Counted from the stretch's first letter, positions 8,653 through 18,139 are shown. The stretch is 64,000 nt of DNA from HGM04593 sp045612305 (GCA_045612305.1 JAZKYU010000062.1:24333-88332); one strand, 5' to 3'. Notes: generated by a model from the letters alone, not told the origin. Program-made: numbers and translations.

Positions 8653-10104
8653 ATGGCAAAAAACAGCTTCGCACAAACACAGGTACAGCAACAGATACAA
8701 ACCCAGACGCTTTCTCCGCGTCAGGTGCTTGTTGCGCGTTTGCTCGAGCTCACCACTATAGAGGTGGAGGAGCGCGTGCGTGGCGAGGTTATGGAAAACC
8801 CTGCTCTTGAAGCTGTTGAGCCCGAGTATGTTTCGGGCGATGGAGATATTGTAGGTGCAGGTGAGATGGGCGACGATGCCTACGGCTCGGTCGATGACTA
8901 CTCTTCGCCCGACGATGTCCCCGAATACAACGGATGGGACTATCGTGGCGCCCCCTCGAGTGCTGTAGATATCCCTGTGGGCGATGCTCAATCTTTTGGC
9001 GACACGCTTGTGGAACAGTTGAGCGAGCTTGTCTTGACACCCACGCAAAGAGCCGTGGGCGAGTATCTTATAGGCTCTCTCGACGACGACGGCTTGCTGC
9101 ACAAACCCCTCTCCGAGATAGAAGACGAGCTCCTGCTCTATGCTTCTATGGATATTTCGGAGCGCGAGATTGAGGAGGTGCTCGGGATGATACAAAATTT
9201 TGAGCCTGCGGGTATTGCGGCACGTTCCCTGCAAGAGTGTCTGCTTTTGCAACTTGAGCGTAACGAGGCGTCGCGCGACCTCTCGCTGCACAAACGCATA
9301 GTTACAGACTTTTACGACGAATTTACAAAAAAACATTGGGACAGCCTCCCTATAAAGCTTGGTGTGGGCGAGCAAGAGTGCCGCGACGCTATCGCCGATA
9401 TTGTGCGTCTTAACCCCCGTCCCGGAGCTTCGCTTGTGGAAAGTGTTGGCGTGGCGCACCAGCAAATTGTGCCCGATTTTAACATAGATGTGCAGGGCGA
9501 GGAGGTTTCTGTGTCGCTCAACAACTTCTACATCCCCAGCCTGCGTGTGAGCGGTGAGTACGAGAATATGCTTGCCGAACAGAGCCGCAGCGACAACCCC
9601 GAACACCGTGCTGCAGCTCAGTTCCTGAAACAAAAGATAGAGTCGGCCAAAGGGTTTATAAGTGCGATAAAGCAACGCGAGGAGACTCTCTTGCACACTA
9701 TGAACGCTATAGTGGAGCGACAGAAAAAATTCTTTGTAGGTGGTGGCGATGAGGCTCTTCTCACTCCTATGATACTCGAGGATATTGCCAAGAAAACGGG
9801 CTACGATATATCGACTGTGTCGCGTGTGAGCAACAGCAAGTATGCGCAGTTGCCGTGGGGTGTATATCCTTTGAAATATTTTTTCAGCGATGGGGTGACT
9901 ACCCTCGATGGTGGCGAGCGTTCTGTGCGCGAGCTCTATCGCATACTCCAGGAACTTGTCGACACCGAAGATAAGCGTCGCCCCTTCACCGACGAAGAGC
10001 TTACGGAGCTTCTGCACGAGCAGGGCTTTGCCCTGGCCCGTCGCACGGTTGCAAAGTATCGCGAGCATCTGCACATACCCGTTGCACGCTTGCGTAAAGA
10101 GTGA
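8653..10104 (+). CDS. rpoN: RNA polymerase sigma-54 factor
   Basis: Alternative sigma factor that needs AAA+ enhancer-binding proteins to melt promoters. The 483 residues show a Gln-rich activator-interacting region I (first 50 residues), an acidic linker (about 60-110), the core-binding domain, a helix-turn-helix region, and the diagnostic RpoN box ARRTVAKYR at 462-470 near the C-terminus. Length is normal for the family. It starts 3 bases after the nucleoside kinase stop, so the two are probably one transcript. No enhancer-binding activator gene is seen in this window. Confidence 0.95.
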   Translation: MAKNSFAQTQVQQQIQTQTLSPRQVLVARLLELTTIEVEERVRGEVMENPALEAVEPEYVSGDGDIVGAGEMGDDAYGSVDDYSSPDDVPEYNGWDYRGAPSSAVDIPVGDAQSFGDTLVEQLSELVLTPTQRAVGEYLIGSLDDDGLLHKPLSEIEDELLLYASMDISEREIEEVLGMIQNFEPAGIAARSLQECLLLQLERNEASRDLSLHKRIVTDFYDEFTKKHWDSLPIKLGVGEQECRDAIADIVRLNPRPGASLVESVGVAHQQIVPDFNIDVQGEEVSVSLNNFYIPSLRVSGEYENMLAEQSRSDNPEHRAAAQFLKQKIESAKGFISAIKQREETLLHTMNAIVERQKKFFVGGGDEALLTPMILEDIAKKTGYDISTVSRVSNSKYAQLPWGVYPLKYFFSDGVTTLDGGERSVRELYRILQELVDTEDKRRPFTDEELTELLHEQGFALARRTVAKYREHLHIPVARLRKE

Positions 10105-10119
10105 TTTTTGGGGTATATC

Positions 10120-10151
10120 TTTGTCTTTCTCAAAATTTAGATATAAATTTG
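10120..10151 (+). promoter_or_regulatory. Promoter of fbp
   Basis: TTTG (10120-10123), 20 bases, TAAATTTG (10144-10151): a full match to the Bacteroidota consensus. The predicted start near 10158 leaves a leader of about 54 bases before the fbp ATG. An overlapping second box, TATCTTTG, lies at 10116-10123. Confidence 0.65.
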
Positions 10152-10211
10152 CAATAATATGGTTAAGTGGGTGCGTTGTGCCCGTTTAGCAAATAAAAAG
10201 CATTGAGAAAT

Positions 10212-12206
10212 ATGGCAAAGAAACAGATTTCTATTGAAGAGGTAAAAGAGGATATTCGCTACCTGCGCCTGCTGGCACGCGACTTTCCTACAATATCGAG
10301 TGTTACCACCGAGATTATAAACCTTGAGGCGATATTGCAGTTGCCAAAACCCACAGAACACTTTTTGGCCGACCTGCACGGCGAGAACGAGGCTTTTGAC
10401 CACGTGCTGCGCAACGCATCGGGTAATATCAAGCGCAAGGTTAACGACCTTTTTGGCGACTCTCTCTCCGAGAAAGCCAAGAAGGAACTCTGTACGCTTA
10501 TATATTATCCCGAAAAGAAACTCAAGCTTGTGAAGCAAGAGTGCGAGAATATGGAGGAGTATTACACCGTGATGCTCAACCGCCTCATAACCGTGTGTCG
10601 TAATGTCTCGTCCAAGTATACTCGCTCTAAAGTGCGCCGCAGCCTCCCCGAAGAGTATGCCTACATCATAGAGGAGTTGCTCCACGAGGCCAACGACGAC
10701 CGTAACAAACAGGCATATTTCTCGGCTATCGTAAATACCATAATACGCACCCGCCGTGCCGACCACTTTATCATAGCTCTCTGCTCGCTCATACAGCGTT
10801 TGGCTATTGACCGCCTGCATATTCTTGGCGATATATTCGACCGTGGCCCCGGTGCTCACCTCATTATGGACACCCTTTGCAACTATCACCACCTCGATAT
10901 AACCTGGGGTAACCACGATGTCCTTTGGATGGGTGCCGCCGCAGGTAACCTCTGCTGTATAGCAAGCGTGTTGCGCCTCTCGTTGCGCGATGCAAACACA
11001 CGTACCCTCGAGGATGGTTATGCTATAAATATGGTGCCTCTTGCAACCTTCGCTATGGAGCAGTATGCCGACGATCCTTGCGAGATCTATTATCCCCGTG
11101 TAGACGAGGAGCGCACCAACCACACCGAAAAAGATATCCGCCTCATTGCGCAGATGCACAAAGCGGTGTCGGTTATCGAGTTTAAGTTGTCGGGTGCTAT
11201 AGCTATGAAGTATCCCGACTGGGAGATGCAAGACCGCTGTCTTATGGAGCATATAAATAAAGAGCGTGGCACAATAACTATCGAGGGCAAGGAGTATCCT
11301 ATGCTCGATACCTTGTGGCCTACACTCGACCCCGAAAACCCCTATGCTCTCACACCCGAGGAGGCCGACCTTATGGAGCGTTTGCGTTACTCGTTCACAC
11401 GCAGCGAGCGCTTGCAAAACCACGTAAACTGCTTGCTTATGCGCGGTGGTATGTATGTGATATATAACTCTAACCTTATGTTCCACGCCTCTGTGCCCTT
11501 GAACGAAGATGGTACTATGCGCGAGGTTTCTATAAACGGCGAGGTTGTAAAGGGTAAGGAACTTATGAAAAAGGTGGAGCGCATAGCTCGTTCGGCTTTC
11601 GACAACGATGTAAACGCCGAAGAACGCGAGCGTGCAGCCGACTTCTTCTGGTATCTGTGGTGTGGCCCTCAATCACCCCTCTTCGGCAAGTCTAGGATGG
11701 CAACCTTTGAGCGCTATCTTCTCACCGACAAAGAGGTGCAGAAGGAGCCTAAAGGCTGGTACTATATTCTGCGCGACAAAGCCGAGGTGTGCGACTATAT
11801 TCTCGACGAGTTTGGCGTGCAGGGCAATCACCGCCACATAATAAACGGCCACGTCCCCGTGCGTGTGTTCAAGGGCGAAACCCCCATCAAGGCCGACGGC
11901 CGTTTGATGGTTATCGATGGCGGTTTCTCTCGTGTTTATCACAACCGCACGGGTATCGCAGGTTACACCCTGGTTTATCACAGCCGTGGTTTTCAGCTTG
12001 TTCAGCACGAGCCCTTTACATCTACCGAGGAGGCCGTGCTCAACGGTACCGATATCCACAGCACTACACAGATTGTGGAGATGATGGGTAGTCGCGAGAA
12101 CGTTGCCGATACCGATATAGGTCGTGGTATTATGCTTAAGATTAGCGACCTGGAGAAGCTGCACACAGCCTATCGCAAGGGTGTTATCAAAGAGCAACGC
12201 TTGTGA
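10212..12206 (+). CDS. fbp: Fructose-1,6-bisphosphatase, class III
   Basis: Hydrolyses fructose-1,6-bisphosphate to fructose-6-phosphate in gluconeogenesis. The protein of 664 residues matches the long class III type known from Bacillus subtilis rather than the short class I/II enzymes. Metallophosphatase motifs are present: LHGENEAFDHV early in the protein, DIFDRGPGAH from residue 207, and GNHD at 233-236. The ORF can start at a TTG (10203), but ATG at 10212 is preferred. It is expressed from its own promoter and followed by purE 42 bases later. Confidence 0.95.
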   Translation: MAKKQISIEEVKEDIRYLRLLARDFPTISSVTTEIINLEAILQLPKPTEHFLADLHGENEAFDHVLRNASGNIKRKVNDLFGDSLSEKAKKELCTLIYYPEKKLKLVKQECENMEEYYTVMLNRLITVCRNVSSKYTRSKVRRSLPEEYAYIIEELLHEANDDRNKQAYFSAIVNTIIRTRRADHFIIALCSLIQRLAIDRLHILGDIFDRGPGAHLIMDTLCNYHHLDITWGNHDVLWMGAAAGNLCCIASVLRLSLRDANTRTLEDGYAINMVPLATFAMEQYADDPCEIYYPRVDEERTNHTEKDIRLIAQMHKAVSVIEFKLSGAIAMKYPDWEMQDRCLMEHINKERGTITIEGKEYPMLDTLWPTLDPENPYALTPEEADLMERLRYSFTRSERLQNHVNCLLMRGGMYVIYNSNLMFHASVPLNEDGTMREVSINGEVVKGKELMKKVERIARSAFDNDVNAEERERAADFFWYLWCGPQSPLFGKSRMATFERYLLTDKEVQKEPKGWYYILRDKAEVCDYILDEFGVQGNHRHIINGHVPVRVFKGETPIKADGRLMVIDGGFSRVYHNRTGIAGYTLVYHSRGFQLVQHEPFTSTEEAVLNGTDIHSTTQIVEMMGSRENVADTDIGRGIMLKISDLEKLHTAYRKGVIKEQRL

Positions 12207-12248
12207 TGATGTGCTCCTTTTAGAGCAAGAAGTTTTGAATGAAATAAA

Positions 12249-12767
12249 ATGAAAAGATATATGAAAGCAATAGTAAGCGTTATAATGGGAAGCACTTCTG
12301 ACCTTCCTGTAATGAAAAAAGCGACAGATTTTCTAAACGAGATGCAGGTACCCTTCGAGGTTAATGCCCTCTCGGCTCACCGCACTCCCGAGGCTGTTGA
12401 GGCCTTCTCTAAAGGGGCTAAAGAGCGCGGTGTTAAAATTATAATAGCAGCTGCAGGTATGGCAGCACACCTTCCCGGTGTTATAGCTGCAAGCACCACG
12501 CTCCCCGTTATCGGCGTGCCCATAAACAGCACCCTTGATGGTATGGATGCGTTGCTTGCTATCGTGCAGATGCCTCCCGGTATCCCTGTAGCAACCGTGG
12601 GCGTGAACGCTTCGCTCAACGCAGCTATCCTTGCGGTGGAGATGCTCTCGCTTGCCGATAGCGACCTTGCTACACGCCTCGCTGCCTACAAAGAGAACTT
12701 GAAAAAGAAGATAGAAAAGGCCAACGAAGAACTTAAAGGGCTTGAATATGAGTATAAAACAAACTAA
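12249..12767 (+). CDS. purE: N5-carboxyaminoimidazole ribonucleotide mutase
   Basis: Class I PurE, which converts N5-CAIR to CAIR in de novo purine synthesis. The 172 residues include the substrate-binding GSTSDLPVM loop near the N-terminus and the SAHRTPE motif with the catalytic His, both intact. A second in-frame ATG at 12261 could be the true start. The 3' end overlaps the start of ispG by 20 bases, which suggests translational coupling of two otherwise unrelated pathways. Confidence 0.95.
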   Translation: MKRYMKAIVSVIMGSTSDLPVMKKATDFLNEMQVPFEVNALSAHRTPEAVEAFSKGAKERGVKIIIAAAGMAAHLPGVIAASTTLPVIGVPINSTLDGMDALLAIVQMPPGIPVATVGVNASLNAAILAVEMLSLADSDLATRLAAYKENLKKKIEKANEELKGLEYEYKTN

Positions 12768-14481
12768 TATAAACCTCTTTAATTATAACCGTCGTGTGAC
12801 GGTAGAGGTTAATGTGGGTGGTGTGAAGATAGGTTGCGAAAACCCTGTGAGGGTGCAGTCGATGACCAACACCTCTACGATGGACACCGAGGGTAGTGTA
12901 GAGCAGGTTTTGCGCATCGTGGGCAAGGGTGGCGAGCTTGTGCGCCTCACCACGCAGGGCAACCGCGAAGCTGTAAACCTTGGTAGTATAAAAGAGCAGT
13001 TGCGTGCTCGTGGATGCAATGTACCTCTTGTTGCCGATGTACACTTTAACGCATCGGTTGCCGACACCGCAGCCGAGTATGCCGACAAGGTGCGTGTAAA
13101 CCCTGGAAACTATGTCGACACGGCGCGTGTCTTCAAACATATCGACTATACCGACGCCGAGTATGCCGAGGAACTTAAACGCTTGCGCGAACGTTTTGTG
13201 GCCTTTCTTAATTTGTGTAAGGCAAACGGAAAGGCTATACGCGTGGGTGTAAACCACGGCTCGCTTTCCGACCGCATAATGAGCCGTTACGGCGATACTC
13301 CCTCGGGTGTGGTAGAGTCGTGTATGGAGTTTTTGCGTGTCTGCCGCGACGAAAATTTCAACAACGTGGTGGTGTCCATAAAAACAAGCAACACCTCTAT
13401 GATGGTTACCACAGTGCGTCGCCTTGTAGCTGTTATGGCTGCCGAGGGTATATCTTTCCCTCTTCACTTGGGTGTTACCGAGGCCGGTGACGCCGAGGAT
13501 GGCCGCATAAAGAGCGCGGTGGGTATAGGAGCTCTGCTTGCCGACGGTATAGGCGACACCGTGCGTGTCTCTCTTGCCGAGGCTCCCGAGAACGAGATAC
13601 CCGTGGCGAAAGAGCTTGTAGAGTATATATCGAAGCGTGCAGGGCACCTGCCCGTAAACGGTGAGCCTTACGAGGGTTTCTGCTACGAGGAGCCTGTGCG
13701 TCGTGCAACAGTTGCTGTGGGTTGTGTGGGTGGCTCTCAAGTACCCGTGGTGGTGGGTGAGGCTGTAACTTCGGCCGATATAACCCCCGATTTTATAGGC
13801 TCACAGCTTGCGACCGTGGGCATAGACGAGGCTGCCGACGGCAAGATTATCTCTCTGTGCATACGTTGTTTGTCGCCCGAGAATATAGCAAAACTTAAAA
13901 CGCTTAAGGATATAATAATTGTGGCAAACAGCGCGCACGCAAACCCTGTGGGAGAGCTTCGTGCTGTGGTGCACAAGTTGGCCTCTGCAGGTGTTGCAGC
14001 TCCGGTTATTGTGCGTCGCCGTTATAACGAGCAAACGGTTGAGAGCTTGCGCATAAAAGCAGCAGCCGACCTTGGTGTGCTCTTTATCGATGGCCTTGCC
14101 GACGGTGTGTGGATAGAAAACCCCGGCGTAACAGCCGAGGAGGTAAACTCCATCGCTTTTGGTATTTTGCAGGCTACGCGTGCTCGTATAAGCAAGACCG
14201 AGTATATCGCTTGTCCCGGTTGTGGCCGCACTATGTACGACCTGCAAGGCACGCTTGCTAAAATAAAAGCAGCAACAGCTCACCTCAAAGGGCTCAAGAT
14301 AGGCGTTATGGGCTGTATAGTTAACGGCCCGGGCGAGATGGCCGATGCCGACTATGGTTATGTGGGTGCAGCGCGCGGCAAGGTGAGTCTCTATCGTCAA
14401 AAAGAGTGCGTAGAAAAGAATATCCCTGAAGAGGAGGCTATAGAGCGTCTCTTGCAACTTATCGACAGTGACCGTAAGTAG
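12748..14481 (+). CDS. ispG: 4-hydroxy-3-methylbut-2-enyl diphosphate synthase
   Basis: Iron-sulfur enzyme converting MEcPP to HMBPP, the penultimate MEP-pathway step. At 577 residues it is the long type found in Bacteroidota, Chlamydiae and plants, with an extra central domain between the TIM barrel and the 4Fe-4S domain. Cluster ligands are Cys489 and Cys492 (CPGC), Cys523 (MGCIVNGPGE) and a Glu about seven residues later. The start is the ATG at 12748 inside the end of purE; the TTG at 12742 is less likely. A strong terminator follows. Confidence 0.95.
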   Translation: MSIKQTNINLFNYNRRVTVEVNVGGVKIGCENPVRVQSMTNTSTMDTEGSVEQVLRIVGKGGELVRLTTQGNREAVNLGSIKEQLRARGCNVPLVADVHFNASVADTAAEYADKVRVNPGNYVDTARVFKHIDYTDAEYAEELKRLRERFVAFLNLCKANGKAIRVGVNHGSLSDRIMSRYGDTPSGVVESCMEFLRVCRDENFNNVVVSIKTSNTSMMVTTVRRLVAVMAAEGISFPLHLGVTEAGDAEDGRIKSAVGIGALLADGIGDTVRVSLAEAPENEIPVAKELVEYISKRAGHLPVNGEPYEGFCYEEPVRRATVAVGCVGGSQVPVVVGEAVTSADITPDFIGSQLATVGIDEAADGKIISLCIRCLSPENIAKLKTLKDIIIVANSAHANPVGELRAVVHKLASAGVAAPVIVRRRYNEQTVESLRIKAAADLGVLFIDGLADGVWIENPGVTAEEVNSIAFGILQATRARISKTEYIACPGCGRTMYDLQGTLAKIKAATAHLKGLKIGVMGCIVNGPGEMADADYGYVGAARGKVSLYRQKECVEKNIPEEEAIERLLQLIDSDRK

Positions 14482-14506
14482 AAATTTGTAAGCTATATAT
14501 TTAGGA

Positions 14507-14536
14507 AAGAGCAACCTGCAAGGGTTGCTCTTTTTT
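14507..14536 (+). terminator. Rho-independent terminator after ispG
   Basis: Ten-base perfect stem AAGAGCAACC (14507-14516) with GGTTGCTCTT (14523-14532), loop TGCAAG, followed by a T-run. Confidence 0.85.
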
Positions 14537-14615
14537 GTTTTTAAAACAACATCTCCCGAACAAAAGCGTGCACCTCTTTGTTATCTATTATATACATTAA
14601 ATAATTACCAACATT

Positions 14616-15118
14616 GTGGATGCTGCAAAATTTAGGAGAGAGCTGTTGGAGGTGCAGTCGGAGTTACAACGCTTCGCATATAAGCTGACGGCAGACAAGG
14701 AAGAGGCGAACGACTTATTGCAGGAAACTTCGTTGAAAGCGCTCGATAATATGGATAAATATGTGCCCGACACCAATTTTAAGGGTGGGTTTATACCATA
14801 ATGCGCAATATATTCATAAATAACTATCGCAAGGTGGTGCGCGACCAAACTTTTGTCGACCACACCGATAATCTTTTTCACGTGAACAGCTCGCAAGAGT
14901 TCGATGACTACATAACCGAGAACAACTACGACAGCAAGGAGATTTATCGCGTTGTCAACAGCTTGCCGCGTGAGTATCGCATACCTTTTCTTATGCACAT
15001 CTCGGGTTTTAAGTATCGCGAGATAGCCGAGAGGCTTGCGCTCCCGCTTGGCACTGTAAAGAGCCGCATCTTCTTTACTCGCCAGCAACTGCAACGCTTG
15101 TTGAAGGATTATAGGTGA
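14616..15118 (+). pseudogene. ECF RNA polymerase sigma factor, frameshifted
   Basis: Two adjacent reading frames together make one sigma-70 family ECF factor of about 167 residues. The first part (GTG at 14616 to TAA at 14799-14801) carries region 2 and ends abnormally after FKGGFIP; the second (14801-15118) carries the remainder of region 2 and region 4 with its helix-turn-helix (YREIAERL, GTVKSR). Adding one T after 14786 turns GGT GGG TTT into GGT TGG GTT and restores the expected FKGW-YTIMRN junction. Everything else looks intact, so this is either a recent inactivation or a sequencing error. No anti-sigma factor gene is next to it. Confidence 0.8.
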
Positions 15119-15165
15119 AAACTTTAGCTAAAAAGCTCATCTTCTCTTCTTAACAAACATAATAG

Positions 15166-15197
15166 TTTCATAATCTAGTTTTTTCTTTGTATCTTCG
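15166..15197 (+). promoter_or_regulatory. Promoter of cysS operon
   Basis: TTTC (15166-15169), 20 bases, TATCTTCG (15190-15197). A hairpin CGCATC-CAA-GATGCG (15196-15210) overlaps the end of the -7 box and the expected start site. Confidence 0.5.
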
Positions 15198-15244
15198 CAT
15201 CCAAGATGCGAAACAGAAAATAAACAATAAAAACATACAAGATT

Positions 15245-16720
15245 ATGGAAAATAAATTTATGATATACAACACGCTCTCGCGCAAGAAAGAGCTGTTCGA
15301 GCCGTTGCACGCGCCCAATGTGGGTCTTTATGTGTGCGGCCCCACAGTGTATGGCCCTGCTCATTTGGGCCACGCACGCCCCGCCATTACCTTCGACGTG
15401 CTTTTCCGCTATTTGCAGAACTTGGGCTATAAGGTGCGTTATGTGCGCAATATCACCGATGTTGGTCACCTGGAGCACGACGCCGACGAGGGTGAGGACA
15501 AGATATCTAAAAAAGCTCGTTTGGAGCAACTTGAGCCTATGGAAGTTGTGCAGCAATATACGCTTCACTATCACAAGGTTATGGAGGCTCTCAACGTGTT
15601 ACCCCCTAGCATAGAGCCCCACGCGTCGGGTCACATCATAGAGCAGATAGAGCTTGTGAAAGAGATTATCGACAACGGTTATGCATATGAGAGCCAGGGC
15701 TCTGTTTACTTCGATGTTGCAAAGTATGACAAGGCTTACAATTACGGTGTTCTATCGGGCCGTAACCTCGACGAGGTGCTCAACACAACTCGCGAGCTCG
15801 ATGGTCAAAGCGAGAAACGCAATCCTGCCGACTTTGCTTTGTGGAAGTGCGCTCAACCCGAGCACATTATGCGTTGGCCCTCTCCCTGGAGCGACGGTTT
15901 TCCCGGCTGGCACTGCGAGTGTACCGCTATGGGCCGTAAATACTTGGGCGAGCAATTTGATATACACGGTGGTGGTATGGACCTTGTCTTCCCCCACCAT
16001 GAGTGCGAGATTGCGCAAGGTGTGGCAGCTATGGGCAAGCCCGTGGTTAAATATTGGATGCACAACAATATGATAACCATAAACGGTACCAAGATGGGTA
16101 AGTCGCTCGGTAACTTCATCACTCTCGATGAGTTCTTTAACGGCTCGCACAACCTGCTTGCACAGCCCTATTCGGCTATGACTATACGTTTCTTCATCCT
16201 TCAGGCACACTACCGCAGTACTGTAGACTTCAGCAACGAGGCTTTGCAAGCTGCCGAAAAGGGTATGCAGCGTCTTATGGATGGTTACAAGACTCTTTGT
16301 GGCCTTTCTGCTGCAGGCGAGACAACTGTCGACGTTGCAGGTTTGCGTGGCAAGTGCTATGATGCGATGAACGACGATATGAACACTGCACAGGTTATAT
16401 CGCATCTCTTCGACGCTACACGCGCTATCAACCAGATAGCCGACAAGAAGGCTGCAATTTCTGCGGCCGACCTCGAGGAGCTAAAGGCTACATTCAAGCT
16501 ATTTATGTTTGACATCCTTGGTCTTAAAGAGGAGGTGGGCTCGGGCAGTGCGCGCGAGGAGGCTTTCGGCAAAGTTGTCGATATGTTGCTCGAGCAGCGT
16601 CAGGCAGCAAAAGCCGCGAAAGATTGGGCTACCAGCGACAAAATACGCAACGAACTTGCAGCCCTCGGCTTTGAGATAAAAGATTCTAAGGATGGTGCAA
16701 CTTGGAAACTGAACAAGTAA
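15245..16720 (+). CDS. cysS: Cysteine--tRNA ligase
   Basis: Class I aminoacyl-tRNA synthetase charging tRNA-Cys; 491 residues, usual length. The HIGH-type motif is GPAHLGHARP (residues 37-46) and the KMSKS loop is KMGKS (283-287). The zinc ligands are visible as YVCGPT near the N-terminus, GWHCEC and HHECE. A DALR-type anticodon-binding region follows. The next two genes, a glutaminyl cyclase and sufE, follow with gaps of 5 and 1 bases, forming a three-gene operon. SufE handles cysteine-derived sulfur, a loose functional link. Confidence 0.97.
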   Translation: MENKFMIYNTLSRKKELFEPLHAPNVGLYVCGPTVYGPAHLGHARPAITFDVLFRYLQNLGYKVRYVRNITDVGHLEHDADEGEDKISKKARLEQLEPMEVVQQYTLHYHKVMEALNVLPPSIEPHASGHIIEQIELVKEIIDNGYAYESQGSVYFDVAKYDKAYNYGVLSGRNLDEVLNTTRELDGQSEKRNPADFALWKCAQPEHIMRWPSPWSDGFPGWHCECTAMGRKYLGEQFDIHGGGMDLVFPHHECEIAQGVAAMGKPVVKYWMHNNMITINGTKMGKSLGNFITLDEFFNGSHNLLAQPYSAMTIRFFILQAHYRSTVDFSNEALQAAEKGMQRLMDGYKTLCGLSAAGETTVDVAGLRGKCYDAMNDDMNTAQVISHLFDATRAINQIADKKAAISAADLEELKATFKLFMFDILGLKEEVGSGSAREEAFGKVVDMLLEQRQAAKAAKDWATSDKIRNELAALGFEIKDSKDGATWKLNK

Positions 16721-16725
16721 AAAGT

Positions 16726-17712
16726 ATGCGCTCTCTGTTTGTGTTCATAACAACCCTGCTCTTTTTTGTGGCTTGCGGCGACGCGCCCAAGAAGAGCGCA
16801 CCCGTGGTGGAGGCGGCGGTAATAGTCCCCATCTTTAACGCCGACAGCGCATATTCCTTTGTTGCCGAGCAGGTGGCTTTCGGGCCTCGTGTGCCCAACA
16901 GCGAGGCGCACCAGGCTTGTGGCGACTACCTCGAAGGCAAGCTTCGTGCTTACGGCGCCGAGGTTATAGCACAAAACGTAACCCTCACGGCCTATAACGG
17001 CGACAAGCTACGTGCTCGCAATATTGTGGCGCAGTTTCAGCCACAAAACAGGAAACGCGTGATGTTGTGTGCTCACTGGGACAGCCGTCCGTGGGCCGAT
17101 AGCGATCCCGACAAAGCAAACCACTACAACCCTATCCTTGGCGCTAACGACGGCGCAAGTGGGGTGGGGGTGTTGCTCGAGATTGCGCGCCACCTCTCTT
17201 CTGCGCCCTCAACGGTGGGCGTGGATATTGTGCTCTTCGATGCCGAGGACTACGGTCGCCACGAAAACGAGCCTTACACGGGCGCAGGTATGGACCACTC
17301 TTGGGCTCTTGGCTCGCAATATTGGTCGCGCTTCCCCCACAAGGAGAATTATAACGCTCGCTATGGTATTCTGCTCGATATAGTGGGTGCGCCTTCGTCG
17401 ACCTTCTATCGCGAGGGCGTGTCGGACTATTATGCACAGAGCGTGGTCGACAAAGTGTGGGCACAAGCAGCAAAAGAGGGCTATGGTGAATATTTTATAG
17501 ATAAAAAAGGAGGCTCGGTTACCGATGACCATCTCTATGTGAATAGTTTCCTGAACCTCCCCTGCATAGATATAATAAACAGCGACCCCGACAGCCCCAA
17601 CGGTTTTGGAGCATACCATCACACGGTAAAAGACGATATGGGCTGGATAGATGCCGCAACGCTTAAAGCCGTTGGGCAGACTGTGATGGCGGTTGTATAT
17701 AACGAGAAATAA
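16726..17712 (+). CDS. Glutaminyl-peptide cyclotransferase, M28 family lipoprotein
   Basis: A zinc-dependent M28-fold protein of about 328 residues that likely cyclises N-terminal Gln of exported proteins to pyroglutamate. The ATG at 16726, just after the cysS stop, gives a lipoprotein signal with lipobox ending FVAC (Cys16), so it is membrane anchored outside the cytoplasm. Metal-site motifs are AHWDSRPWAD, GANDGASG, FDAEDYG and YHHTVKDD, the arrangement of glutaminyl cyclases rather than aminopeptidases. Known background: Bacteroidota often expose Gln at signal peptidase I cleavage sites and cyclise it. Several proteins encoded in this window fit that rule. A standard M28 peptidase is the main alternative. 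Confidence 0.85.
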   Translation: MRSLFVFITTLLFFVACGDAPKKSAPVVEAAVIVPIFNADSAYSFVAEQVAFGPRVPNSEAHQACGDYLEGKLRAYGAEVIAQNVTLTAYNGDKLRARNIVAQFQPQNRKRVMLCAHWDSRPWADSDPDKANHYNPILGANDGASGVGVLLEIARHLSSAPSTVGVDIVLFDAEDYGRHENEPYTGAGMDHSWALGSQYWSRFPHKENYNARYGILLDIVGAPSSTFYREGVSDYYAQSVVDKVWAQAAKEGYGEYFIDKKGGSVTDDHLYVNSFLNLPCIDIINSDPDSPNGFGAYHHTVKDDMGWIDAATLKAVGQTVMAVVYNEK

Positions 17713-17713
17713 T

Positions 17714-18139
17714 ATGGCTACTATAAACGAGAAACAAGACGAGATAATTGACGAGTTTAGCGGCTTCGACGACTGGCTCGACCGCTACCAACTGCTCATA
17801 GACCTTGGTGGTGAGCAACCTCCTCTTGACGAGCAGTACAAGACCGATAATAACCTTATAGAGGGCTGCCAGAGCCGTGTGTGGCTACAGGCCGATTTTG
17901 AGGATGGGAAAATCTTTTTCCGTGCCGAAAGTGACGCACTCATAGTTAAAGGTATTGTAGCATTGCTCATAAAGGTATACTCGGGCCACACCCCCGACGA
18001 GATACTCTCTTCCGACCTCTATTTTGTTGAGGCTATAGGGCTCAAAGAACATTTGTCGCCCACACGCAGCAACGGTCTTCTTTCTATGATTAAGCAGATG
18101 CGCCTCTATGCTCTTGCCTTCAAGGCCAAGGTGGGGTGA
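17714..18139 (+). CDS. sufE: SufE family Fe-S cluster assembly protein
   Basis: Sulfur acceptor that takes persulfide from cysteine desulfurase SufS and stimulates it. The protein is 141 residues from the ATG at 17714, one base after the upstream stop. The active-site Cys52 lies in the typical EGCQSRVWL loop, and the GLKEHLSPTR motif near the C-terminus is conserved. The other suf genes are not in this window. The 3' end overlaps the convergent LD-carboxypeptidase gene by 20 bases. Confidence 0.93.
   Translation: MATINEKQDEIIDEFSGFDDWLDRYQLLIDLGGEQPPLDEQYKTDNNLIEGCQSRVWLQADFEDGKIFFRAESDALIVKGIVALLIKVYSGHTPDEILSSDLYFVEAIGLKEHLSPTRSNGLLSMIKQMRLYALAFKAKVG

Noticed and set aside
8449..10074. 541-residue reverse ORF
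   Set aside because: It is the shadow of rpoN on the opposite strand, with no recognisable domain; the forward gene has the RpoN box.
10137..11672. 511-residue reverse ORF
   Set aside because: Antisense to fbp, no domain, no promoter in the right place.
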